From contig CM055095.1 of assembly GCA_029204225.1 (NCBI GenBank), positions 39,114,141 through 39,178,140 on the forward strand: DNA of 64,000 bases, in the 5' to 3' direction. Below the pieces are notes generated by a model. That model was not told where the DNA came from. It made no database searches and was given only the letters and a program-made list of their open reading frames with translations. Each line of letters opens with the position of its first letter. The stretch's first letter is position 1. Of the stretch, positions 1-10,001 are shown piece by piece. Origin of the DNA: Diphasiastrum complanatum. Its lineage: Eukaryota > Streptophyta > Lycopodiopsida > Lycopodiales > Lycopodiaceae. Both the position numbers and the translations under genes were made by a program.

Positions 1-765
1 GAGGAGAGACCAGTAACACAACAAGATCAATTGAGGTATGACAAGAGGGCCAAGAAGGCTCTATACATGATAAAGATGAATGTTATCAATGAACTTCTCA
101 AGGAAGTTGGAAAGTGCACATCATCTTTGGAAGCTTGGAATTCATTGAAGAAGCTTTATGAATCCAAGTCTACTTCTAGAGTATTGACTCTAAGAAGGCA
201 AATCTTTTCTTGTTTGCAAAAGAATGAAGAAAGTCCAAGTACTTTTGTTTTGAGAATGAAAGCATTGAATGATGAGTTAGCTTGCATAGATGAAAGCATT
301 AAGGAAGGAGAGCTTATTCAAGTGATTCTTAATGGCTTGTTGGATGCTCATGCTAACATTGTTCAAAGTATTGCTATTCAAAAGACTTTGACAAGTTTGA
401 TGGATCTTCAAGAGATCTTGATCAATGAGGAATATAGGCTTCAAGCAAGAGGTGGATCTACATCGACACTTCAAGAGGATGCTATGTTCACAAAGGGCAA
501 AATCAAGGGCAAAACCAAAAGTAAGTGGTCTAAAGGGCAAGATCAAGTGGATGCTTCTTCAAGTGGCAAAAAGAAGGATAGATCAAAAGTCAACTGCTTC
601 TATTGTGGCATCAAGGACACTTTGCAAGTGAGTGCTACAAGAAGAAGAGAGATCAAGGAGAAAAGCAAGGTAATCTTACTCTTGATGAGGATGGTTTGGA
701 TGTTCAAGATGCAAATGATGATGCTATTGTGATGTCTTCATGTATGCTTGCTAATGATGGAGATC
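1..765 (+). pseudogene. Ty1/copia gag fragment (truncated, frameshifted)
   Basis: The reading frame from about 31 encodes the Gag capsid-like region of a copia element (UBN2-type: alpha-helical, with the 'LKKLYESKSTSRVLTLRRQI' stretch), whose product would form the virus-like particle. It is cut off by the window start. The basic linker (KGKxKSKWSKGQDQ) is followed by the start of a CCHC zinc knuckle. One A is missing near 614 compared with the same spot at 48640, so the frame shifts inside the knuckle and ends at 732. Copia similarity stops abruptly at about 765, where unrelated sequence begins. The copy at 36385-37149 has the same frameshift, so the break predates the duplication. Not functional. 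Confidence 0.9.
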
Positions 766-1310
<545 letters not shown>

Positions 1311-1923
1311 ATGTTGGGATAGAATAGCCTTGGGTAGGCGCTCGAGCCCCCAAAGCCTTTCTCAGCCTAGGCATTCTCTCTCTCCCTCTCTCTCCTCTCC
1401 CTCTCTATTCTTGCTATGTAGGTGAAGGCGAGGTTGCCGCTCCCAGCAACGAACCCCTATGCTACACCGACGACACAACAGTGGATGTAGAGGCAGCGCC
1501 ACGCATTCGTTTGTTGGTCGTTGTGTTAATAACTGCAGGTTGGGAGGATGTGGATGCTTGATATGGTGGATAAAGACTAGTATGTGGCATGAGGGCAGAC
1601 AAAAGGGATGAGCGTTGGAAACCATGCACTTTTGTCTCGAGAAGTGTGCAAGCAAAGTGACACAACAGGGGGGCTGCTGCGATTCGCTCACGGTTGTTGG
1701 GTTTGATGGATTTGGTTAGTTCTCAAATAAGGAAGCTATGCCAGTCATATGGCACAACGGAGGGGTTAGGAAATTCCAAAAAGAATTCCACTATATGACT
1801 CAGCAGCGTAGACTGTATTCTGTCCTTGCGAAATGTTGAAATAACCAGAAAGTTATTCAACAGATGCGCAGCCGTCTGAATGACGGGTTCCGTGATAGCT
1901 TCTATCAGGTAGCCATTGTTAGT

Positions 1924-2319
1924 CTAGATGGGAATTTCTGGTGTGGTTTGGGTGACGAACGGTTTGATCAGAGCTTTGGCGTGGCGATGGGAGATGGGTT
2001 GACGATCACCGGACATAATGCCAACAGTGACCATCGAGTCGGCATTAATCCTGACCTTGTACATGGTACCTTGGTATAGGAAGTGGAAATGAGCCTTGTC
2101 CTCATCCCCGGTGGCGTAAGCGTGAAGGGCGAGGCCCATGTTAATCTCAGAATGGAAGAGCGCTAGGTAAAAACCCATTGCCACTAGAAGTGCACTGGCT
2201 GTCTGTAGCCATGGTTGGATCAGAGTGTCAGAGGGTAGAGGCCAAATTTGTGTGGCCTCGGGGATGCCATGCTGGATCACTTGTTTGGCTCTAGAGTTTT
2301 CAGAGGATGAGGAGGCCAT
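1924..2319 (-). CDS. Hypothetical protein, 131 aa (copy 1)
   Basis: I do not recognise this protein. It starts with a Ser-rich MASSSSENS segment. A hydrophobic patch (about residues 40-55, SALLVAMGFYLALF) is followed by a mixed, folded-looking region with GDEDKAHFHF and KVRINADSM. The frame is open in both copies (here and 38442-38837), and I see only two amino-acid differences (V/I and A/S). In copy 2 it lies downstream, on the same strand, of a gypsy integrase. It could therefore be an extra ORF between pol and the 3' LTR of that element, though this is inference. Past its stop the same frame continues as plausible protein with stops, so the original protein may have been longer. Confidence 0.45.
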   Translation of the reverse strand: MASSSSENSRAKQVIQHGIPEATQIWPLPSDTLIQPWLQTASALLVAMGFYLALFHSEINMGLALHAYATGDEDKAHFHFLYQGTMYKVRINADSMVTVGIMSGDRQPISHRHAKALIKPFVTQTTPEIPI

Positions 2320-2665
2320 CTTAGCAATGATGATTAGTGGTCAGAAAAATAAAAAAATGGTGGAAAATGGAAAAGAGTGTGGAAACGACAGAAAATTGTA
2401 AATAACGAGTGTTGGATGATAAGGAGTGTAGTTCAGAGTGCAAATCGATGTTCAGTAATATCAGTTGACAATTGGTAGGAAGTTTGGTTGCAAACGGAGA
2501 ACTTGGTAATTTTAGAGTAAATATCAGCAAAGCTTCGCTAGCAAAGGTGACAAATGACTCAAATTCAGCCCTTACATAGCAGAATTTAGAGTGTGTATTA
2601 GGTGAAATCCACTTTCCCTTGCTCATTCCCTCGAATTCTATGCTAAAAACTAGTTGAAGAGGGAG

Positions 2666-2910
2666 TGTGAGAAATTTCAATTAGTTTTGCTATTTTGGTC
2701 ATATTTGTATATTTAGCAATTGAGCCCGATTTTGAATATATATTAGTCTAAAAGAATTTGAGTAATCACTTTTAGAAAGTGTGGGAAAGTATAGTACTCG
2801 AGTTTTAGAAGATTCAAATTTGAATGGTGGAGACATTGAATCTAGTCCACATTAATGCTAGAATTTTTGTTATGGAGGGAAACCAAACTCATTAATGAGT
2901 CATGGATCTG
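2666..2910 (+). mobile_element. Copia 3' LTR fragment after polypurine tract
   Basis: The polypurine tract GAAGAGGGAG at 2656-2665 is followed by TGTGAGAAATTTCAA. This is the same LTR start used by the copia elements elsewhere in the window (12523 and 17189 on minus, 29679 on plus). About 245 bases of LTR are recognisable before similarity fades. The last few bases of a pol C-terminal coding end precede the tract, so everything between gag (765) and this end has been replaced. Confidence 0.8.
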
Positions 2911-3150
2911 CTATATATGGCTATTGACGAGCATGAAACTTCATGTCTCTCACCCTAGCAACTATGAACTTCACTTGTGTTTCAGAGAAGCGGTTTGGAT
3001 ATTGTATGTTACCTTCAATAAGAGGAAGGGTTTTCCGTTGGCCCACGGGATGTTTCGTCTTCCTCAAAGGCATTGCACTTTTTGAAGGAGTTCCTGTTTG
3101 GTGGCCAAGGATGGTTATGATCAGATCTGCAGGTAATCACAACATGGAAG
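2911..3150. other. Unassigned spacer between LTR fragment and CAF1 duplication
   Basis: Several short ORFs overlap here, including 2943-3158, but none shows recognisable motifs. I see nothing I can name. Confidence 0.5.
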
Positions 3151-3290
3151 GAACTTGAATAGCGCCCTTAGATATAAATCAGAAAATCTTTGCTTGCGCG
3201 GATTTGAACAACTCCGTGGAAGCTGCTATAGAGCAAAGCAAAATCGTTTGGCTAGAAGTTATAGCCAAACTAACCCAGCTAATAGTGTGT

Positions 3291-3324
3291 CACACACACA
3301 CACACACACACAGACACACACACA
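3291..3324. repeat. (CA)n microsatellite upstream of CAF1 copy 1
   Basis: A run of CA dinucleotides with one CAGA interruption. At the same place copy 2 has (GC)n followed by (CA)n. Confidence 0.95.
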
Positions 3325-3929
3325 GAGGTCTTGTTTTTGCTTTTTGGATATTAAGCAGCATGCGTCGTCATTTTTTTTTATGCTTTTACTTTTTTGGCTT
3401 AACTATTCTGTATTCGTTCTTTGCATGAGCCATTCTAATTTTGTGCATTTGCTATTTGGGTATTAAGGAGCATGCGCCATTGCTAGGCTATTATGCTTTT
3501 ACTTTTTCGGCTTATCTATTTTGCATTCGTTCTTTGCATGAGCCATTCTAGTTTTATGCATTTTCTTTTTGGTCCTCAATTATGTGCAAAGTTTGCATGT
3601 GGAATTTTTGGATGCCAACTGATAATGCATGTTCTATTTCGACCCGTTGACTTTTTATTAAACTCCATTGAATGACCTCACCATATAGTATTGCCTTTTT
3701 GCAATGCAAGGCCAAAAAATTTGTATGAAAGTGAGAATGCTCCATGTATGGATTCACTATAGAGATATTAATGGCACATGTTTTAGCCTGGCCATGTGGT
3801 AGACGCCATTAGACAGACCACTTAATTTGTAAAGGCTAGTGTTTACGCCTTCCCTAACATGTATATATATATATATGAATAAATAATCGAGCTTTTTAGC
3901 TTTTCCTCTTACTCCATCGCAGAGACAAC

Positions 3930-3936
3930 TATAAAA
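3930..3936 (+). promoter_or_regulatory. TATA box of CAF1 copy 1
   Basis: TATAAAA about 340 bases before the CAF1 start codon, in a pyrimidine-rich promoter. It is preserved in copy 2 at 31302-31308. Confidence 0.6.
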
Positions 3937-4035
3937 CCCATCTCCTTTTATTATATCCCTTCATCCATCCCAGCAGCAGCATCAAAGGCAGTGACGCCTG
4001 ATCCTTCGTAGCGCCGGCGATCCCGCCACTACTCC

Positions 4036-4275
4036 ATGCATGCAGATCATTGCCTTGTGCTTTTGTTTCAGTTGAAAGCTGTTCGATTTCTACTGCTTCC
4101 GATACCCACCCCTTACTTCATATCGCCCGCATCTGGAAACAGGAAATACTCTTCCTGCATCCAAGCTCTCTTTCTACTCCTCCCCAACTGCTTCGAAGCC
4201 TTTCTGATCACAATTTTCACAAAGCGCTTTCAATTGATTGCTGCAGTTTGCTACTACCAGCATCACAGCACATGA
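4036..4275 (+). CDS. Upstream ORF overlapping the CAF1 start (copy 1), 79 aa
   Basis: An open frame in the CAF1 5' leader whose TGA stop overlaps the CAF1 ATG as ATGA. Its protein is hydrophobic and not recognised. In copy 2 the same ORF (31408-31647) has one visible amino-acid change (A/V). Because the two copies are recent duplicates, that conservation says little. It may be a translated regulatory uORF or only leader sequence. Confidence 0.35.
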   Translation: MHADHCLVLLFQLKAVRFLLLPIPTPYFISPASGNRKYSSCIQALFLLLPNCFEAFLITIFTKRFQLIAAVCYYQHHST

Positions 4276-5239
4276 CGACGACTATTTCCACCGCAGGAGT
4301 CTCTATCCGCATCAGGGAGGTGTGGGCAGATAATCTAGAAGAAGAACTTAAGTTCATCAGAGGAGTCGTACACACCCACCCATATATTGCCATGGACACG
4401 GAGTTCCCCGGCGTGGTGATCAAATCCAGTGGCGTCTTCATAAGCAGCTTCGATTACAACTATCAAACTTTAAAATTAAACGTCGACAAGCTGAAGCTGA
4501 TCCAGCTAGGGTTGGCTTTCACAGATGCGCACGGCAATCTGCATACGTGCAACACAGGCGAAGGCTGCGTTTGGCAATTTAACTTCCGTGAATTCCATCT
4601 CAGGGAAGATCTCCATGCGCCTGACTCAATTGACCTTTCGAAGCAAAGCGGCATAAATTTCCAGATGAATGAAGATAGGGGTATTGACGCCTCCATCTTT
4701 ACTTACCTGTTCGCGTCTTCAGGAATTGTTCGTAATCCGAATGTGCATTGGATGACTTTCCACGGCGCCCACGACTTTGGCTACCTCTTAAAGATGCTGA
4801 CTCAACAAAATCTACCTGAGTGGCAAGCAGATTTTTTCAGCCTCATGAAGTTGTTTTTTCAACTTTTTATGATGTCAAGTATTTGATGAGATTTTGTGAC
4901 AACCTGTATGGAAGTTTGAATAAGCTAGCTGAGAAGCTGAACGTGGAGAGAGTTGGATCTTGTCATCAAGCTGGATCTGACAGCCTTCTCACAGCTCGCA
5001 CATACACGAAGCTGAAGCAAGCATTCTTTCATGGATCTACGGACAAGTTCGCCTGCGTGCTCTATGGATTGGACTCTTTTAGCACTTGTGTTGAAGGGTC
5101 TTTAGACTGGATTTACCCCACACCGGTAAATGGAGAACACGGATATCTCAAGCAAGACAATTCAAAAGATTTATGCTCAGTTAATTCCCTAAATCATAGA
5201 GATGTTCGCCATTTTGTGAGCTCTTCATTTTGGTATTGA
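4272..5239 (+). pseudogene. CAF1: CCR4-NOT CAF1/POP2-type deadenylase, frameshifted copy
   Basis: CAF1 is the DEDD-family 3'-5' exoribonuclease of the CCR4-NOT complex and shortens mRNA poly(A) tails. This copy starts at MTTTIS and has the first catalytic Asp/Glu (AMDTEFPG), the FxxLKLN...LIQLGLAF core and HGAHDFGYL. One base is missing near 4860 relative to 32232, so the first frame ends at 4886. The rest ([12 protein letters not shown] to [14 protein letters not shown]) continues in another frame to 5239. A second small length change near 5090 alters the C-terminus. The translated frame therefore loses the last catalytic His/Asp, and this copy is almost certainly a pseudogene or non-functional allele-like duplicate. 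The family is often intronless in plants, as here. Confidence 0.92.
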
Positions 5240-5550
5240 AAACCCAGTCAAATTCTGATAAACTGTTGAGGCTGTATATGCCGAATTTGTTCTTGGTTTT
5301 AAGCAATGAAGATTTTTCTTGATTGGAGTACATGAACCATGCATAAAACATAACTAATTGTTTAGTTCCATATCATGACAGTTTGGTTGCAGTTTCGTTA
5401 TTCATTGCAGACACCAACTAGCATAGTTGTTGGAGGTTTTGATGATCATTGATTAGACTCTGAGGATGCACTCAAATACGGATGGATTAGGCAAACACCA
5501 CAAAAACTAAACGCGTGTCTCTTAAGTATTAACTACTTTGTCTTCGCTCG

Positions 5551-5974
5551 TTGGACGGTCTGCAATCTTGTTGACCTTTTGATTATGGCTTTCCCCGGTG
5601 AATCTGAATTCTAGAACTCCTTTTTGGTTGTTCATCAACGTTCCTTGGTGTAGTTTGGCAGCATGATCTCATTGTTAGAAGAATCTTTACTAGAATTATC
5701 TGCTCAAAGAATCTTCGCCAGAATCTTCTAACATGCCCCCACTGCAATTTTGGTGACAGTCCCTTAGCACCCGCGTATGGCATTGGCATTAGCGTGCGTG
5801 GATGTGAAACCATTGCAGAAGAGAGAGAAGAGGCATATGGACAGGAAGGTTGAGCTGCTTAGGAGAGGAAATAAAACGGAAATAAATAAATAAAAGAAGA
5901 AAAATGAGAAAACAGTGAAAAACAACAAAAAAACAATAAAAGAAAAGTCCAGTCCTTGTATGTTTTTTTTGGAC
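5551..5974. other. Unassigned intergenic DNA
   Basis: No supported gene. There is a short internal duplication of AGAATCTT(T/C)(A/G)C-type sequence near 5680-5725 and an A-rich stretch near 5870-5945. Confidence 0.5.
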
Positions 5975-6591
5975 TTTTTTTTTTTTTTTTTGAAAGAGAG
6001 TTCTTTATTGACCCTTTTCTAGCTGTTTGCCCTTGGCATCTTCGGCGTCACGGTTCTTGCGATGGGTGTCTGCAACTATACGGACGAATCGGGACCACAA
6101 TTGGCTGCGATGAATGGATTGCGAGCAAATTGGGCCGAATGCCATGTGCATATTTTTCCAGAATTGTGTGGCATACCATCTTTCCAACTGGGCTATATTG
6201 ACAAATGACGTTGTTGATAGCCGATGGTAGGTCCGATATAGCGGTAGCTGGTCCACGATCGCCGTGGTTTTAAAGGCCAGGTTGGGGTCGAAACAATACT
6301 CTCCAAAACAGCTGTCCCACTTGGTGTCGACTTTGCTGGCCGTCAGAAGGGTTTCCACATTGTAGTTAGCCTTTCGAACTATTGGGTCCAGTGAATTGGC
6401 CGCTTCAGTGAGAAATCAATTGAGGGCACATTGGAAGTCAACCGCCGTGCTCCAAATGGCCAGATATAAGCCCCTACACTTGGAGTTTTCAGTGCGGACC
6501 ATGACCTTCTTCGGGGTAGTGGATGATATGCCAGATCAACACGTAGAACCACCGGAGCTGTGAGATATTCCTTGATGAGCTCGAGGTTGCG
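5975..6591 (-). pseudogene. Broken coding relic with 3' poly(A) tail (retrocopy-like), unidentified
   Basis: On the minus strand a coding-looking region (6591 down to 6005) ends at a TAA that overlaps an AATAAA signal. About a dozen bases later comes a run of 17 A (plus-strand T at 5975-5991). This is the structure of a reverse-transcribed polyadenylated RNA. The frame is broken at least once, with the coding signal switching frame near 6500 and a stop near 6420. I do not recognise the protein. The downstream part (117 codons, 6358-6005) is rich in aromatic residues and has no known motif to my eye. It could be a processed pseudogene of a host mRNA or a relic of a polyadenylated RNA genome; the sequence alone does not decide. 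Its 5' side abuts the LTR of element C. Confidence 0.5.
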
Positions 6592-7239
6592 TGTGAAAGA
6601 TTTCGGATCCTTAAGATCCAATCTACTTGAATGATCTTTGGTTAGAAAGAGAAATACACTACCAATCTCACCAATGTAAAAAAATCAGCATCTACACACA
6701 ATTTGAGATGCAAACACTAATAGAACTTGATCAAACTTGAATGAAATGATTATGTACTGTTGCTTTCCGTACAAAACCAGCAAGCTATTGTATTTCACAC
6801 GTGTGGATCCAAAAATAACAATTATAGATCATTCTACACATAGAATTGCAAGCAATCACCAAGATAGTGCACCAATGGATAGTAGAACCCAAGAGCCATG
6901 TATAAGCATGAAATGAAATAGAGAAGAGAGAAGATGACTCAATCCACGAGTTACATCCTTTTATAACAGGTCCAAACCCTATTTGGCCACTTGGCTTTCC
7001 TACCAAAATGCTAACCCTACTAATTTTGGGTCTAGATTCAATGTTCTCAACTTATTCAAATTGAATCTACTCAAACTCGCATTCTATCTTAACCACACTA
7101 TCAAAAAGTGTTTATTTAAATGAAATTTAGACTAAAGAACTTTGAAAAGTCAACCTCTAAGTCTAAAACAAGTTTTGGCCTCAATATGCCAAATATGGAA
7201 ATATTGCAAAATGTGATGAAACTAGTTGAATCTTTCACA
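6592..7239 (-). mobile_element. 3' LTR of element C
   Basis: The 648-base LTR reads TGTGAAAG...CTTTCACA on the plus strand, with terminal inverted repeats TGTGA/TCACA. It abuts the polypurine tract (CTCCCTCTTC on plus at 7240-7249). A minus-strand TATA box (TATAAAAG) lies near 6958-6965. A CACACGTGTG palindrome lies at 6796-6805. Confidence 0.88.
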
Positions 7240-7519
7240 CTCCCTCTTCAACTAGTTTTAGTGTAGACTTTGATAATACTCCAAGTGAAGTCCTATGCTT
7301 CATGAACAAGACTTTTTCCAATGCTTTGGTGAAGATATCAGCTACACATTCCCTTGAAGACACGTGTTGAAGCTCCACCTCCTTTGCAATGACTCGCTCC
7401 CTCACAAAATGATATTGTATCTCAATATGCTTGCTCCTAGCATAGTTTTTGACCATAGAACTTTGATCCATCATAAGAATGATCTTCTTCCTAAGAATAG
7501 ATCTCCTTTCAATGATCAT
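7235..7519 (-). pseudogene. Copia RNase H C-terminal end (element C)
   Basis: This encodes the end of the copia polyprotein: ARSKHIEIQYHFVRERV, then CVADIFTKAL and the terminal LVEEGV. The catalytic part of RNase H is absent. The stop codon is formed by the first bases of the LTR, as in A and G. An upstream 'RRSILRKKII...DQSSMVK' segment is shared with element A. Confidence 0.8.
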
Positions 7520-8330
7520 TTAATGCTCAAAATAGAAACAACCATAATTGATATAGAGAATAGTGTTCACTTGGGATGCTTCAGTATTTCTTACATCAAT
7601 TTTACATGTAAAAATGTGACTAGAACCTGAAGAATCATATAGAATGTAAATGAGATGATTCCACCATGCTTCCAACTCTGAACTCTCTGGAAAAATACAA
7701 CAAACAAACAATAAATTGAGTGATCAACTTTTGCTTGCATGTCTCCTCCTCCTTTGTCCTTTGTTGCCTTGTATCCACCATGATACTCCATGAATGAGCC
7801 TCCATCTTCATCTTGCCTCAAGATACCATCATACCTTGATGACTTGACCATGAATGAGTGACATAATAAACCTCCAATACCTTCATCTCCATCAGCAAAA
7901 TCAGACAAGAATGCTAGTACAAATCCAACATCAAAACAATGCTCACCAATGTAGCTAGTTTTACCATATCTTGACAATTTGCACACATCCACATGAAATT
8001 GCTCAACCATGAGATAGAACAAGTAAAGTAAACTTGAACAACACTTCCTTGTTGCTCCTTTGACCTTACTTGAGTCTTCAATATGCTGTAAAAATAGATC
8101 TATAACACCTTTGCCAATTACCTCTCCTTTGATGGTCTTGACTAGCTCCAAATTGCCAACTTCCCTTTTGACTAGTTGAAGCCCTTTGAGATCAACCTCT
8201 TGATCTTAAGCTTGACCATCAAAGTTATTGAGAAAACTTTGTTTTCCAGATCCAATACTTGATTTTACAACAAGATAACATCCATCCACTTGCATAGCTC
8301 CATATAAACAAGAAGATCCTCCAAAAGATG
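7520..8330 (-). other. Element A-type C-terminal module in element C
   Basis: The minus-strand frame (8151-7591 and flanks) is clearly related to residues about 861-1135 of the element A ORF: GEVIGKxVxDLFLQ, KCCSSLLYLFYLM, HVDVCKLSRYG, DGGSFME and WKHGGIISFTFY parallel A. Here it is broken by frameshifts. It takes the place of the RT domain. I do not recognise it as any copia domain. It has two hydrophobic stretches but no clear catalytic motif. Confidence 0.6.
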
Positions 8331-9288
8331 TTCCACTCTTCATAAGAGCTTGATACTCGAGATCCATTGCTTGGATCCACTCCTCTTCTTTACTTGTCTG
8401 ATATACATTTGTAGGCTCATCCAAAGAGGTTAGGAAAGCAACATAATTTCCAAAAACTACTTGCTTACCCTTTTGATCATATGTGAGCCTTGAAGGTACT
8501 TGTCTTTCTCTTGATGTTCTCCTTGGCTTTTGACTTGATGAAGGTCCATCATCACCACCATCCAAAGTAGGATCCTTCTCATTAACATCAAGAATGTTAG
8601 ATCCATCCACTCTACCATCAATCATGCTTGAAGACACCTTTGGAATGTTCCCCTCATCAAAAATGACATCTCTACCAACAATCACTTTGTTAGTAGAAGG
8701 AATGTAAACCTTGTAGGCTTTACTCACCTCACTATATCCAACAAAAATACCTCTTCTTGAAGATGGATCCTCCTTGGTCCTATCATCAAGAGTAATGTTG
8801 ACATAGCATGTGCATCCAAAGGTTCTTAGAAAGTTGACCCTCGGCCTCCTCTTGAATAGCATCTCAAAAAGTGTCCTTCCATCCAAAATAGCACTCGGCC
8901 ACCTATTGCACAAGAAATTGGCACACAACAAGGCTTGATCCCAAAATGGTTTGTCAAGATTAGCACTTAACCTCATAGCTATAGCACTTTCACATAAACT
9001 CATATTCTTCCTTTCAGCCAATCCATTTTGTTGTGGGGTCCTTGATGTTGTACACTCCCTCTTGATCCCATGCTCATCACAAAAGGCCTTGAACTTGTTA
9101 GATATGTACTCACCACCATTGTCACCTATCAAGCACTTGATCTTTGTGAAAATTTGGTTCTCCCTTGTATTCTTGAACTTGACAAAGACATCATACACTT
9201 CATCCTTGCTCTTTAGTACATAGATCCAACAAAATCTACTAAAATCATCAGCTCCACTATTGTTAATTGTAGTAAATCCATAGCACAA
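8331..9288 (-). pseudogene. Copia integrase fragment (element C)
   Basis: This encodes the integrase core and C-terminus: GDNGGEY with the second catalytic Asp, NGLAERKN with the catalytic Glu, FGCTCYVNITLDDRTKEDPSSRRGIFVGYS, VIVGRDVIFDE, and the linker into RT (EEEWIQAMDLEYQALMKSGT). The segment with the first catalytic Asp is lost at the boundary with the upstream frame near 9240-9290. Inactive. Confidence 0.88.
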
Positions 9289-9998
9289 GGCTCACAAACA
9301 TGCTTGTCATTACTTAAGGAACTTGGAAGACCAATCACAACATTCTTCCTTGCCATTACCTCCAATGACTTGAATTTGAGGTGTCCCATCCTTTTGTGCC
9401 AAACCTCTTGAATAGAAATTTGCTCCCTTGCAACACATCCAACTTGGTGAGCAATAACACAAGCATCAAGTTTGAACAACTTCCCTTGCCTTTTACCTTT
9501 TCCAATCAAGACATCCTTCCTTTTGATCAAACAAGCATCTCCATCAAACTCCACCTTGAGGCCCTTACATAGCATTTGACTCACACTAAGCAAATTCTTG
9601 GTAATAGATGGAATAAACAAGACATCCTCCAAATGAACATTCCTATCTGTAGAGAGAGAAATAGGAATTGTGCCAATCCCTTTGATTGCACACTCACCAT
9701 CATTGGCCGTGTAGATCACCCTCTTGTCATCTCCATATGCCAACAAAGAAGTGAAGTACTCTTTGTGAAAGGTCATGTGTGAATTTGCATCTTTAACATC
9801 CAAAGCATCCTCATCAAGAGTAAGATTATCTTGCTTGTCTCCTTGATCTCTCTTCTTCTTGTAGCACTCACTTGCAAAGTGTCCTTTGATGCCACAATAG
9901 AAGCACTTGAGCTTTGATCTATCCTTATTTTTGCCACTTGAAGAAGCATCCATTTGATCTTGCCCTTTAGACCACTTGCTTTTGGTTTTGCCCTTTTG
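9213..9998 (-). pseudogene. Copia gag zinc knuckle, partial protease and GAG-pre-integrase (element C)
   Basis: The CCHC knuckle CFYCGIKGHFASEC is intact. A deletion of about 30 codons then removes the protease active site (the DSGAS found at 48815 in element E), joining VKDAN directly to SHMTFHKEY. The rest of protease (IKGIGTIPISLSTDRN, SITKNLLSVSQM) and the HKRMGHLKFKSLEVMA region follow. No active protease is possible. Confidence 0.85.
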
Positions 9999-10001
9999 GC
10001 T

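Larger units (their letters stand above)
3151..5550. repeat. Segmental duplication S2, copy 1 (CAF1 gene unit; copy 2 at 30664-32910)
   Basis: The unit carries upstream sequence, promoter, 5' leader, the CAF1 reading frame and about 300 bases of 3' sequence, and is nearly identical to 30664-32910. Similarity starts at GAACTTGAATAGC and ends at AACTACTTTG in both copies. Copy 2 lacks about 200 bases of the region 3450-3710. Because promoter and flanks are included, this is a DNA-level duplication rather than a processed retrocopy. Confidence 0.95.
6592..10001 (-). mobile_element. Copia element C: 5'-truncated, chimeric, with 3' LTR
   Basis: Read on the minus strand, C has part of gag (basic linker and CCHC knuckle), part of protease, the GAG-pre-integrase region and integrase. 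A junction near 8330 follows, then the unusual C-terminal module also found in element A, an RNase H end, the polypurine tract and a 3' LTR. The RT is missing. The 5' LTR and gag start are missing too: the element joins element B at about 10001, as if a deletion fused two neighbouring elements. Confidence 0.85.

Noticed and set aside
277..546. Minus-strand ORFs antisense to gag (also 36661-36930 and 48305-48574)
   Set aside because: Antisense shadows of conserved gag coding sequence; repeated only because gag is repeated.
4050..4271. Extended CAF1 N-terminus starting at 4050/31422
   Set aside because: The 74-residue extension has no family similarity, and the known N-terminal motif begins just after MTTTIS, so the internal ATG was chosen.
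3151..5550. CAF1 duplication as a processed retrocopy
   Set aside because: Upstream promoter and both non-transcribed flanks are included and no poly(A) tail is present, so the event was at DNA level.
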